Positions 33,661-42,122 are shown, numbered from the stretch's first letter. The stretch is DNA of 64,000 nt from Streptomyces griseoaurantiacus (GCA_014656015.1 BNBP01000005.1:62001-126000); one strand, 5' to 3'. The notes: generated by a model not told the origin, from the letters alone. Numbers and translations: made by a program.

Positions 33661-35358
33661 GTGCGCCCCGAGGCAGCCCAGGAGGAGACCATCACCACGC
33701 ACCCCGACCTCGCGCGGCCCCGTGCCCTCCTCCTCGCGCGCCCGCCGGTCCAGGCGCCCGCCCCGGCCCCCGCCCGCGCGCCCCGCCGTGGCACGGCCCT
33801 CGTACCGCTCCTCGCGCCGGCCCTGCTCGCGACGGCGCTCGGACTGTGGGGGCTCGACCGCCGGCACAGCATGTGGCGCGACGAGGCGGTCACCTACGAG
33901 GTCGCCCACCGCCCGCTCGGCGCACTCGGGGAACTGCTCGGCCGCATCGACGCCGTGCACGGCCTGTACTACCTGCTCCTGCACGCCGTCTTCGCGCTCT
34001 GGGACGGCGGCCTCACGGCCCTCCGGCTGCCCTCCGTGGCCGGGGCGGCACTGGCCGCCGCCGGCGTCGGCGCGACGGGGGCGCGGCTCGCCGGCCGGCG
34101 TGCGGGCACGCTCGCCGGGGCGGTGTTCGCCCTCCTGCCCGCCGTCCAGCAGTACGCGCAGGAGGGCCGCTCCTACGCCCTGGTCTGCGCCGCCGTCATC
34201 TGGGCCGGCCACTTCCTGCTGCGCGCCCTGGACCGGCCGGCCGCCGCCCGTCGGTGGTGCGCCTACGGCGCCGTCCTGGCCCTGGCCTGCTGGCTGCACG
34301 AGTTCGCCGTCCTGGTCCTGCTCGCCCACGCCGTCACCCTGCGGTGGCTGCGCGTCCCCCGGTGGGTGGCCCTGCGGTGGGGTCTCACCGCGGGCACGGT
34401 GGTGCTCGCCGTGTCGCCGCTGGTGCTGCTCAGCCTCGGGCAGTCGGCGGAGCAACTGGGCTGGCTCGGCCGGCCGGGACCCGAGGTGTGGCTCGGGTTC
34501 TGGCTGGTGGGCGGTGCGGGGGCCCTGCTCGTCCGGTGGACACGCGGGCCGGGGCGCCCCCCTTCCGTGCTCGGCGCGTGGGCGCTGCCGCCGCTCCTCG
34601 TGCCCGGGGGTGTCCTGCTCCTGGTCTCCCTGGTGCGGCCGTACTACGTCGACCGGTACGTGCTGCACGGGCTGGCCGGGCTGGCACTGCCCGCCGGGGC
34701 GGCCCTCGACCGGGCGCTGGCCCGCGCCCGGCGGGGGACGGGGACCGTCGGGTGGGCGGCCGCGCGGTGGCTGGGGGGTGCGGCGGTCGTCCTGGCCGTG
34801 CTGGTGCCCTGGTCGCTGCACGTACGGGCGCCGGAGAGCCGCAAGGACGACGTGGTCGCGGTCGCCCGGGCCGTCGAGCGCACCGCCCGTCCCGGCGACG
34901 CCGTGCTGTTCCTGCCGGGCAGGCGCCGGGAGTGGCTGCTCTGGGCGCCCTCGGTGCACCGGCGCCTGGACGACCTGGCGCTCGACCAGGGGCCGCGCGC
35001 CTCGCACACCCTCCAGGGCACCGAACTGCCCGCCGGCACCGTCCGCCGCCGGCTGGACGCCGTCGACCGGGTCCTCGCGCTCGGCGACCCGCCCGGCGAA
35101 CCGCTCGACCCCTATCCGGAGGAGGCGGTCAAGCGCGAGGTGCTCGGGGCGCGGTTCAGGGTCTGCGCGCGCACCGAGGTGTGGGGTGCCCGGATCACCG
35201 TGTACGCGCGGCCGGGGCACTGCGGCCGGGGCGCGGGGACGGGATCGGCGGGAGCGGGGGACGTGGGGGACGCGGGGGAGGGGACGCGGGACGCGCGCGG
35301 GCATGGCGAAGGCGGCGGCCCCGGGGATCATGGGGCCGCCGCCTTCGGACTGTGGTGA
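33661..35358 (+). CDS. GT39-like polytopic mannosyltransferase
   Basis: This protein of about 565 residues has the GT-C fold features: an early acidic loop MWRDEAVTYEVA (the DE motif of GT39/ArnT-like enzymes), HGLYYLLLHAVF, and YAQEGRSYAL, followed by many membrane helices. It probably uses a polyprenyl-phosphate sugar donor on the outer face. The start is odd: GGAGGAG at 33681-33687 is correctly placed for ATC at 33691 (ATC ACC ACG CAC), not for an ATG or GTG, so I report the upstream GTG 33661. The C-terminal 40 residues are low-complexity and run through a hairpin. Confidence 0.82.
   Translation: MRPEAAQEETITTHPDLARPRALLLARPPVQAPAPAPARAPRRGTALVPLLAPALLATALGLWGLDRRHSMWRDEAVTYEVAHRPLGALGELLGRIDAVHGLYYLLLHAVFALWDGGLTALRLPSVAGAALAAAGVGATGARLAGRRAGTLAGAVFALLPAVQQYAQEGRSYALVCAAVIWAGHFLLRALDRPAAARRWCAYGAVLALACWLHEFAVLVLLAHAVTLRWLRVPRWVALRWGLTAGTVVLAVSPLVLLSLGQSAEQLGWLGRPGPEVWLGFWLVGGAGALLVRWTRGPGRPPSVLGAWALPPLLVPGGVLLLVSLVRPYYVDRYVLHGLAGLALPAGAALDRALARARRGTGTVGWAAARWLGGAAVVLAVLVPWSLHVRAPESRKDDVVAVARAVERTARPGDAVLFLPGRRREWLLWAPSVHRRLDDLALDQGPRASHTLQGTELPAGTVRRRLDAVDRVLALGDPPGEPLDPYPEEAVKREVLGARFRVCARTEVWGARITVYARPGHCGRGAGTGSAGAGDVGDAGEGTRDARGHGEGGGPGDHGAAAFGLW
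35307..35347. terminator. 16-bp terminator hairpin inside the 3' end of the mannosyltransferase frame
   Basis: CGAAGGCGGCGGCCCC (35307-35322) pairs perfectly with 35332-35347 around a 9-base loop. It lies just before the stop at 35356-35358 and faces the convergent transglycosylase gene ending at 35399, so it can stop both transcripts. Confidence 0.85.
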
Positions 35359-35398
35359 CGCCGGTGCCGCGGTGCGGCAAGGGGCGTCGAACCGCCTG

Positions 35399-35806
35399 TC
35401 AGTACCAGTGGTGGGTCTGCCAGAAGTTCCAGGCGCCGACCGGGCTGCCGTAGCGGGAGTTCATGTAGTCCAGACCCCACTTGATCTGGGTGGCCGGGTT
35501 GGTCTTCCAGTCGGGACCGGCGGACGCCATCTTCGAGCCGGGCAGCGCCTGGACCAGGCCGTACGCGCCGGAGGAGGCGTTGGTCGCGGTCACGTTCCAG
35601 CCGCTCTCGTGCGAGACGATGTTGCTGAACGCGGCGTACTGGGCGGCGTCCGGGATCATCTGGTGGGCGATCGTCTGCGCGTTGGAGCCGGTCGCGGCGT
35701 GGGCCGGGGCGGCGGTCATCGCCATGCCGGCGGTGGCGGCGGCCAGGGCGACACCGGTGAGGGCCTTCTTCGGGGAGGCGATGCGGCGGAGCAGGGTGAC
35801 GGACAC
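35399..35806 (-). CDS. Secreted transglycosylase-like (SLT/Rpf-type) protein
   Basis: This 135-residue protein has a Sec signal (LTGVALAAATAGMAMTAAPAHA, cleaved near residue 37). A small lysozyme-like domain follows, with catalytic Glu in NIVSHESGWN, the SGAYGLVQALPGSKM block and WGLDYMNSRYGSPVGAWNFW at the C-terminus. Such enzymes cleave the glycan strand of peptidoglycan. GTG 35806 has AAAAGG about six bases upstream. It is monocistronic with a long upstream region (35807-36115). Confidence 0.9.
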   Translation of the reverse strand: MSVTLLRRIASPKKALTGVALAAATAGMAMTAAPAHAATGSNAQTIAHQMIPDAAQYAAFSNIVSHESGWNVTATNASSGAYGLVQALPGSKMASAGPDWKTNPATQIKWGLDYMNSRYGSPVGAWNFWQTHHWY

Positions 35807-36115
35807 AAGAAACCTTTTCTTCGGGGACGTGGGGCCGTCGGCGGCACGGGTGCACCACGTGGGATGTGGAGCGCTGGTGTGTGCCGGGTGCCGGGGCCGG
35901 TGGGGCCCGGCGGTGCCTGACGACTGCTCCAGAGAAACAGGCCGGGCGACTCGTCCGCAAACACCCCTTTTACTAGTGGTGGTCGCATTCCGGTGGAGAG
36001 GTCGTCGTGTGACCTGGCTCTCAAACCGCAGGTCAGCGCCTGTAATGTCGTGCCCATGTCACGTCCTGACGGCTACGAGGCGGGGTCGTAGGTGACGTGG
36101 GTCATGTGGGGTGCT
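35807..36115. other. Non-coding gap with promoter of the transglycosylase and possible terminator of the cobalamin operon
   Basis: Reading on the minus strand, the region holds an AT-richer island around 35970-35990 (CTAGTAAAAGG) that may be the transglycosylase promoter. Near the other end, CTACGA (36073-36078) pairs with 36086-36091 and CACGTC (36060-36065) with 36094-36099, a bulged hairpin 17 bases beyond the S-component stop. I looked for the c-di-AMP (ydaO) riboswitch often found before wall hydrolases and did not find its conserved blocks. Confidence 0.5.
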
Positions 36116-37051
36116 TCACCGCTCAACCGTCTCGTCGTGACGCCGGGCGTCCGCCGCACCACCCTCCGGCACCGATCCGGGGCCCTCGAACGTGACGGGC
36201 GTCTCGAAGGCGGCCCGCCGGGTGGCCCGGCGCAGCGCGCGCAGCACCGCCGGGCCGAGGGTGAGGGTGAGGAGGGCGGTGACCACGGCCCGGCCCAGGT
36301 CCCAGCCGAGCGAGGTGGCCACGCAGTACGCGAGGAACCGGGCCAGGTTGGCCGGGACCGCCGCGTGCGGGTCGAAGGCGATGCCCGAGGCGAGACCGCC
36401 CATGAAGGGCCAGCCGGCCAGGTTCATGACCGTGCCGTAGGCGAAGGCCGCGAGGAAGCCGTACACCGCGAGCAGCAGCGGTTCGCCCAGCTCGCGCAGT
36501 CTCCCGGCGGCCCCCGGGAGGCGCGCCGCGGGAACCCGCGCCGCCCCCGGCAGCAGTCCCGCGCCCATCGTGAACCAGCCCATCGCCAGCATCTGGAAGG
36601 GCATCCAGGGGCCGACCCCGCCGGTGAGCAGCGCGGAGGCGAACATCGTGACCGAGCCGAGGACGAAGCCGAAGCCGGGGCCGAGAACCCGGCCGCTCAG
36701 CACCAGCAGGAAGAACATGGGCTCGATCCCGGCGGTGCCCGCGCCGACCGGGCGCAGCGCGGCGCCGGTGGCCGCCAGCACGCCGAGCATCGCCACCGCC
36801 TTCGGCCCGAGCCCCGACTCCGAGATCGTCGCCGACACCACCGCGACCAGCAGCACCAGCAGCCCCGCGAACAACCAGGGGGCGTCCTGCGCGTGGGCGC
36901 TGATCTGCGACTCGGGCGGCGCGAGGAAGGGCCAGCCGAAGGCGGCCACGCCCACCGCGCCGACCAGCACCAGCGCGGCGACGGAGCGGGGGCCGAGCCG
37001 GACGGCGCGGGGGCGGCGGGCGCGGCCCCCGGCACGCGGGTCCGCGCTCAT
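36116..37051 (-). CDS. ECF transporter substrate-binding membrane component (S), predicted cobalamin
   Basis: This 311-residue membrane protein has about eight hydrophobic segments (ALVLVGAVGVAAFGW, LFAGLLVLLVAVVSA, MFFLLVLSGRVLGPGFGFVLGSV). It is of the ECF S-component type, with the ATG overlapping the ATPase stop by 4 bases. The specific ligand is not evident from the sequence. Cobalamin (or a corrinoid) is inferred because the operon starts at a cobalamin riboswitch. It is the last gene of the five-gene operon and shows a charged C-terminal tail. Confidence 0.85.
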   Translation of the reverse strand: MSADPRAGGRARRPRAVRLGPRSVAALVLVGAVGVAAFGWPFLAPPESQISAHAQDAPWLFAGLLVLLVAVVSATISESGLGPKAVAMLGVLAATGAALRPVGAGTAGIEPMFFLLVLSGRVLGPGFGFVLGSVTMFASALLTGGVGPWMPFQMLAMGWFTMGAGLLPGAARVPAARLPGAAGRLRELGEPLLLAVYGFLAAFAYGTVMNLAGWPFMGGLASGIAFDPHAAVPANLARFLAYCVATSLGWDLGRAVVTALLTLTLGPAVLRALRRATRRAAFETPVTFEGPGSVPEGGAADARRHDETVER

Positions 37052-38733
37052 CGCAGGGCCTCCCGGACCTGGGCGACCGTGAGCCACGGCCGCGGGGCGA
37101 GGATCTTGGTGACCTGGGGGGCGAAGGACGGCGAGGAGACCACGACCTCGGCCGTGGCGCCGTCGGCGATCACCTCGCCCTCGGCGAGCAGCACCACCCG
37201 GTGGGCCAGCTCGGCGGCGAGCTCCACGTCGTGCGTGGCCAGCACGATCGCGTGCCCCTCGGCAGCCAGCGAGCGCAGCAGGGCGACCAGCCGGGCCTTG
37301 GCCGCGTAGTCCAGGCCCCGGGTCGGCTCGTCGAGCAGGAGCAGCGGCGGGCGGGCGGTCAGCACCACGGCGAGCGCGAGCGCGAGCCGCTGCCCCTCGG
37401 AGAGGTCGCGGGGGTGGGTGGCGTCGGTGACCCCGGGCAGCAGCTCGGAGACCAGGGCCCGGCAGGTGCCGGCCGGGGCGGCGGCGTCGTGGTCGGCGGC
37501 GGCGCACTCGGCGGCGACCGTGTCCGCGTACAGCAGGTCGCGCGGTTCCTGCGGCACCAGGCCGACCCGGCGGACCAGCTCGCGGGGCGGGGTGCGGCGC
37601 GGGACCGCCCCGCCGACCCGCACCTCGCCCGCGGACGGCTCGACGAGCCCCACGAGCGTGCCGAGGAGGGTGGACTTCCCGGCACCGTTGCGGCCCATCA
37701 GGGCGATCGTCTCGCCGGCCGCGACGGTCAGGTCGACGCCGTGCAGCGCCCGCACCCGGTCCCGGCGGACGCCGAGGCCACGGACCTCGGCGGCGGGCCC
37801 ACCCGCCTCCGCGACGGCGGGACCGCGCCGGCGCAGGAAGCGGCGCACGGGCACCCGCGGCCGGGGAGCGGGAGCCTCGACGGGGGCGTGCGGGGGCCCG
37901 CCGGGCGCGGGTTCCCGCCCGGCGAGCCGCTCGCGCAACTCTCCGGCCCGGCGCCGCGCGTCGCGCACGGTGAGCGGCAGCGGGGACCAGCCCGCCAGCC
38001 TGCCCAGGTCCACCACCGGCGGGAACACCGGGGACAGCGCCATCACCTCCGCCGGGGTGCCGAGCACCGGCGCGGCCCCCGGGGACGGCAGCAGCGCGAC
38101 CCGGTCGGCGTACTGCACCACCCGCTCCAGACGGTGCTCGGCCAGCAGCACCGTCGTGCCGAGGTCGTGCACCAGCCGCTGGAGGACGGCGAGAACCTCC
38201 TCGGCGGCGGCCGGGTCGAGCGCGGAGGTCGGCTCGTCCAGGACCAGCACCTTCGGGTGCGGGGTGAGGACGGAGCCGATCGCGACCCGCTGCCGCTGCC
38301 CGCCGGACAGCGTCGCGATCGGGCGGTCCCGCAGCGCGGCGAGACCGAGCAGGTCGAGGGTCTCCTCGACGCGCCGTCGCATCACCTCGGGGGCGAGTCC
38401 CAGCGACTCCATGCCGTAGGCGAGTTCGTCCTCGACGGTGTCGGTGACGAAGTGCGCGAGCGGATCCTGGCCCACCGTGCCGACGACGTCGGCGAGTTCA
38501 CGAGGCTTGTGGGTGCGGGTGTCGCGCCCGGCGACCGTGACCCGGCCGCGCAGGGTGCCGCCGGTGAAGTGCGGCACGAGCCCGCTCACCGCGCCGAGCA
38601 CGGTCGACTTGCCCACGCCGGACGGGCCCACCAGCAGGACGAGTTCGCCCTCGGGGACCTCGAGGTCCACACCCCGGACGGCGGGTTCGGCGGCGCCGTC
38701 GTACGTCACGGAGACGTTCTCGAAGCGGATCAC
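37048..38733 (-). CDS. Fused A1-A2 ATPase of the ECF transporter
   Basis: This 561-residue protein has two ABC ATPase domains in one chain: Walker A GPSGVGKST and GRNGAGKST, signature motifs LSGGQRQR and LSEGQRLA, and Walker B VLVLDEPTSALD and LLLLDEPTRGLD. These energise the T and S components. GTG 38733 has AAGGAG eight bases upstream. Its start overlaps the T-component stop and its end overlaps the S-component start, so the three are translated together. Confidence 0.93.
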   Translation of the reverse strand: MIRFENVSVTYDGAAEPAVRGVDLEVPEGELVLLVGPSGVGKSTVLGAVSGLVPHFTGGTLRGRVTVAGRDTRTHKPRELADVVGTVGQDPLAHFVTDTVEDELAYGMESLGLAPEVMRRRVEETLDLLGLAALRDRPIATLSGGQRQRVAIGSVLTPHPKVLVLDEPTSALDPAAAEEVLAVLQRLVHDLGTTVLLAEHRLERVVQYADRVALLPSPGAAPVLGTPAEVMALSPVFPPVVDLGRLAGWSPLPLTVRDARRRAGELRERLAGREPAPGGPPHAPVEAPAPRPRVPVRRFLRRRGPAVAEAGGPAAEVRGLGVRRDRVRALHGVDLTVAAGETIALMGRNGAGKSTLLGTLVGLVEPSAGEVRVGGAVPRRTPPRELVRRVGLVPQEPRDLLYADTVAAECAAADHDAAAPAGTCRALVSELLPGVTDATHPRDLSEGQRLALALAVVLTARPPLLLLDEPTRGLDYAAKARLVALLRSLAAEGHAIVLATHDVELAAELAHRVVLLAEGEVIADGATAEVVVSSPSFAPQVTKILAPRPWLTVAQVREALR

Positions 38734-39863
38734 GAGGGCTGCTCCTTGGCGGTGTCCAGGGGGTGCGCGGCGGGCCCCGCGGACCCGGCGGGTACGAGGA
38801 AAGCCGGCAGCAGGCCGAGGAGGACGGCCGCCGCCGGCCACAGCGGGAGCGCGGGCGCGACGAGCGGGACCACACCGGGGTGCAGCGCGGCCGGGTCGGC
38901 GGAGGCGGCGAGCGTCATGGCCACGGCGACGGCGGCACCGGAACCGGCGACCAGCAGGGCGCGCGGACCCCAGGTGTCGGGGCGGTAGCGGGTGCGCGGG
39001 GAGCGCCTGCCGCCCAGCCACAACCCGGCCAGCGCGGCGGCCGCCCCGGCGAGCAGCACCGGCAGGCCGTAGGTGCCGCCCTCCGCGGTGAGCAGCCCGT
39101 ACGTGCCCGCGCACACGCCGAGCAGACCGCCGAGGGTGAGCGCGGCGGTCGTCCGGCGCACCGGGGCGGGCACGTCCGCGGTGCGGCCGTAGCCGCGCGC
39201 GTCCATCGCGGCGGCCAGCGCCACCGAACGCTCCAGGGCGCCCTCCAGGACCGGCAGCGCGACCTGCAGCAGCCCGCGCAGTCCCCGGTCCGGACGGCCG
39301 CGCAGCCGCCGGGCCGCACGCAGCCGCCGGGCGTCCGCGATGAGGTGCGGCGCGAAGGTGAGCGCCACGACGACCGCGACCCCGGCCTCGTACAGCGCGC
39401 CGGGCAGCGACTTCAGCAGGCGGGCCGGGTTGGCGAGGGCGTTGGCGGCACCGACGCACACCAGGAGCGCGGCCAGCCGCAGCCCGTCGTACAGCGCGAA
39501 CAGCACGCCCTCGGCGGTGACCCGGCCGCCCAGCCGGATGCCCTGCGCCCAGTGCGGCAGCGGCACCTCGGGAAGCGTGAGAAGGGTGTGGGTGCCGGGG
39601 ATGGGCGAGCCGAGGACGACGGCGAACGCCAGCCGCAGCACCAGCACGGCCAGGCCGAGCCGCAGGAAGACGGCGTAGGACCGGGACCAGGGGGAGGAGG
39701 TGCGGTGGCTGGCGACGACGTACCCGGTGACCGTCAGGAGGAGGCCGAGGAGGAGGGGGTTGGTGGTGCGGGTGGCGGCGGTGCCCAGACAGAGCGCCCA
39801 CAGCCACCACGCGCCGGGATGCAGGCCGCCCTCCGCCCCGCGTGCGGCGGGTTCACCGGGCAC
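38730..39863 (-). CDS. ECF transporter transmembrane component (T, CbiQ-like)
   Basis: This 377-residue membrane protein resembles CbiQ/EcfT: multiple helices, then the cytoplasmic coupling region with the two Ala-Arg-Gly type motifs (AAMDARGYGRTADV is the clear one), which contacts the ATPases. GTG 39863 overlaps the end of the upstream surface-protein gene by 11 bases. An extra C-terminal block of helices makes it longer than typical T components (about 260 residues), so it may carry a fused membrane segment. Confidence 0.86.
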   Translation of the reverse strand: MPGEPAARGAEGGLHPGAWWLWALCLGTAATRTTNPLLLGLLLTVTGYVVASHRTSSPWSRSYAVFLRLGLAVLVLRLAFAVVLGSPIPGTHTLLTLPEVPLPHWAQGIRLGGRVTAEGVLFALYDGLRLAALLVCVGAANALANPARLLKSLPGALYEAGVAVVVALTFAPHLIADARRLRAARRLRGRPDRGLRGLLQVALPVLEGALERSVALAAAMDARGYGRTADVPAPVRRTTAALTLGGLLGVCAGTYGLLTAEGGTYGLPVLLAGAAAALAGLWLGGRRSPRTRYRPDTWGPRALLVAGSGAAVAVAMTLAASADPAALHPGVVPLVAPALPLWPAAAVLLGLLPAFLVPAGSAGPAAHPLDTAKEQPS

Positions 39864-40518
39864 GGCGCCTGGCCTGCCAGACCCCCGCCGCGGCCAGCAC
39901 GAGGACCAGTGCGCCGCCGGCCAGCAGCCCCACCGAGGGGCCGCCCCCGTCGCCGTCCCCCTCGTCACGGGCGGCGGAGGAGGTGCCGGCCCCCTTCGCG
40001 GACCGCTCTCCCCCCGCCGCGATCTGCTCCCCGCAGCCCTTCTCCGGGTAGCCGGAGATCGCGCACAGCAGGGCGTTGCTGTCGTACCGCAGGGGCTTGG
40101 CCACCGAGGCCAGTGCCTCCGAGGCCGTCGCGTCCGGTGCCACCCGGGCGCAGGCCGTGCGCCGGTCCGGGGGCCGCTCGCCGGAGGGCGCGTCGGCCGC
40201 CGTGCCGAAGTCGAGGACGAGGGCGACCCGCTTGGTGCCCTTCCGCGCGGGCGTGTCCGCGCAGATGTCCGCGAAGTCGGCCCGGCCGCGCGGCCGGACG
40301 GCGTGGGCGGAGTCCTCGCTCACCGCGAAGCGGAAGCCCTGCACGTCGCCGTCGGAAGGGCGGGCGAGGGAGGGGCCCTGGGTGGCGTACGTCCAGTCGC
40401 CGCCCTCGCGCTCCCAGAAGGACCAGTAGCGGTAACCGGCGGCGTGGGCCTGCCCGGTGGCCGTGAGCAGCAGGAAGGCCGACAGCAGCAGGACGGCGGC
40501 GCGACGGCGGCGGTTCAC
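39853..40518 (-). CDS. Secreted, membrane-tethered partner protein in the cobalamin operon
   Basis: This 221-residue protein has a Sec signal (RRRRAAVLLLSAFLLLTATG), an exported domain of about 150 residues, and a C-terminal membrane helix (GLLAGGALVLVLAAAGVW) with a basic tail. The exported domain has YRYWSFWEREGGDWTYA, GDVQGFRF, a helical TASEALASVAK, and LLCAISGYPEKGCGE, with four Cys. This recalls the DUF4430-type beta domain of transcobalamin and intrinsic factor (a W/Y-rich strand pair and a GYxxS-type loop), though in altered order. I make no firm family assignment. GTG 40518 overlaps the stop of the toroid gene. It probably works with that protein outside the membrane. Confidence 0.8.
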   Translation of the reverse strand: MNRRRRAAVLLLSAFLLLTATGQAHAAGYRYWSFWEREGGDWTYATQGPSLARPSDGDVQGFRFAVSEDSAHAVRPRGRADFADICADTPARKGTKRVALVLDFGTAADAPSGERPPDRRTACARVAPDATASEALASVAKPLRYDSNALLCAISGYPEKGCGEQIAAGGERSAKGAGTSSAARDEGDGDGGGPSVGLLAGGALVLVLAAAGVWQARRRAR

Positions 40519-41729
40519 GACCGCTGCCCCGCCTTGCGGCGGCCGCTGAGCAGGAAGCCCGCGCCGATGCCCGCGACGAGGCAGACCCCGATGAACCAGT
40601 AGAGGCCGAAGCCGCCCTCGTCCTTCTTCTCGTCCTTGTCGGCCTTCCCCGTGTTCCCGGTGTTCTCGGCGTTCGCCTTCTGCGGGGCGGGGCCGGTGGC
40701 GTTGAGGAGGGAGACGAGGTCCTGGCCGCCGAAGTGGCGCGGGTCGGTTCCGGTGGCGTGGGCGGCGAAGACGAGCTGGGCGTAGGCGCCGGGGCCGTTC
40801 TGCTTCGCCCAGGCGGCGGAGTTCTCCTTCAGCCAGGCCAGCGGCTTCGCGGCCCGTGCGGCGCCGCCCTGCGCGGCGAGCGCGACGACGGCGTCGGCGG
40901 TGTTGCCGTAGTCCGGCTGGTCGGTGGAGCCGGGCAGGGCGGAGACGAGGTGGCCGTCCTTCGCCATCGCGCCCGCGAGGTAGGAGGCGCCGTGGGCGGC
41001 GGCCCGCGAGGGGGTGGGTTCGCCGCCGTCGGAGCAGGAGTTGAACTTCTTGCGGCCGGCCTCGGCGGCCAGGCCCTGGCCGAGCGCGCCGAGGACACCG
41101 GCGGCGGTCGCGTCCGCGTTGGCCGTGAGCTTCCCCTTCTTGTCCGGCTGGAAGGCGAAGGCGCCGGCGCCCTCGCCGTCGCAGGGCAGGGAGAAGGTGA
41201 GCAGGGCGTCGTAGGAGGGGCCGAGGTCCTTCTCGCCTGCCGCGGTCAGCGCTCCGATCACGACGGAGGTCGAGTTGGCGTCGCTCGCGCCGCCGGGGGA
41301 GTAGCCCCAGCCGCCGTCCTTGTTCCGGTTGTCCTTCAGCCAGTCCACCGCCTTGCCGACCTCGGCCCGGTGCCCGCCGAGGGCGGCGAGCGCCTGCACG
41401 GCGGCGGCGGTGCTGTTGGTGTCCACCTGCGTCCTGGCGTCGCAGGCCTTCGCCGGTTCGGCGCGGAACGCGGCGAAGGCGCCGTTCGCGCACTGCTGCC
41501 CGGTCAGCCAGTCCACCGCCTTCGCGGCGGGTTCCACGCCGACCGTGTGCTGCGCGAGCAGGGCGAGGGACTGCCGCCAGACCCCGTCGTAGGTGGGGTC
41601 GGTGGTGCCGAACAGCCCGGCGGGCAGGGCCTTCGAGGGGGAAGGGGAGGGGGAGGCGGCGACGGCGGGCGCGGCGCCGGCACCGATCACGGCGGCGGCG
41701 AGCACCGCGGCACAGCGGCGGACAATCAT
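40515..41729 (-). CDS. Secreted alpha/alpha-toroid (prenyltransferase/squalene-repeat) protein, first gene of cobalamin operon
   Basis: This 404-residue protein has a Sec signal (1-25), a long domain of helical-pair repeats (AVDWLTGQQCANGAFAAF, AVDWLKDNRNKDGGWGYSP, TADAVVALAAQGG) and a C-terminal membrane helix (about 372-393) followed by a basic tail. The repeats match the prenyltransferase/squalene oxidase toroid fold, which transcobalamin's cobalamin-binding domain shares. The terpene-cyclase DXDD motif is absent, so catalysis is unlikely. It lies directly downstream of a cobalamin riboswitch. I infer that it binds corrinoids outside the cell. Paired Cys suggest disulfides. Confidence 0.86.
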   Translation of the reverse strand: MIVRRCAAVLAAAVIGAGAAPAVAASPSPSPSKALPAGLFGTTDPTYDGVWRQSLALLAQHTVGVEPAAKAVDWLTGQQCANGAFAAFRAEPAKACDARTQVDTNSTAAAVQALAALGGHRAEVGKAVDWLKDNRNKDGGWGYSPGGASDANSTSVVIGALTAAGEKDLGPSYDALLTFSLPCDGEGAGAFAFQPDKKGKLTANADATAAGVLGALGQGLAAEAGRKKFNSCSDGGEPTPSRAAAHGASYLAGAMAKDGHLVSALPGSTDQPDYGNTADAVVALAAQGGAARAAKPLAWLKENSAAWAKQNGPGAYAQLVFAAHATGTDPRHFGGQDLVSLLNATGPAPQKANAENTGNTGKADKDEKKDEGGFGLYWFIGVCLVAGIGAGFLLSGRRKAGQRS

Positions 41730-41848
41730 GATCGGCGGGTGCCTCTCCCTGTGGGGAGACGGGCAGCACGGGGCGGACGGGGCCTCCCGGGCGGCTCGAC
41801 TCCGTAGACCTCGACGGTGTCGCGCGACGGCGAGCGGCCGACGCACCT

Positions 41849-41984
41849 GAGCCGGTCACGGCGGGTGCGGGGCAATCCGGCTCACCGGCCCAGGAGGACC
41901 GGTACACGGCTGCGGGTCAGCGCCGGATTCGCACCGGCTTTCCCCCGTACGGGCGTGATGACGACCCGGCCACTGTACCGGCCC
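41849..41984 (-). promoter_or_regulatory. Cobalamin riboswitch
   Basis: On the minus strand the leader reads GGGGGAAAGCCGGTGCGAAT, then CCGGCGCTGACCCGCAGCCG, which matches the conserved core of the cobalamin aptamer. GAGCCGGATTGCCCCGC is the B12-box-like 3' part. The closing helix P1 can be drawn between 41977-41984 and 41849-41856. It lies 120 bases upstream of the toroid gene and should repress the five-gene operon when adenosylcobalamin is abundant. Confidence 0.93.
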
Positions 41985-42122
41985 GTTCGAACGGGGCCGT
42001 GACGAGCCCTCGGCGGGGGCCCGGCGGCACCGGTCCGCCGTGGCGCGAATCACCTGCTCCACCGCTCACAGCGGGGCTACCTGCCGGTAGATTCGGAGGC
42101 TGTTGAACGATCAAGCCCGCAC

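Noticed and set aside
31547..35920. Long plus-strand frame in a second phase across the GT87-PAP2 and mannosyltransferase genes
   Set aside because: Arg/Pro/Ala-rich shadow with no domain. The overlapping frames encode clear membrane enzymes.
35807..36060. Possible ydaO (c-di-AMP) riboswitch before the secreted transglycosylase
   Set aside because: Such leaders are common before streptomycete wall hydrolases, so I looked for the conserved blocks on the minus strand and did not find them.
40515..41729. Terpene cyclase or prenyltransferase role for the toroid protein
   Set aside because: It is exported and anchored, lacks a DXDD or DDXXD motif and lies under a cobalamin riboswitch, so a binding function fits better.
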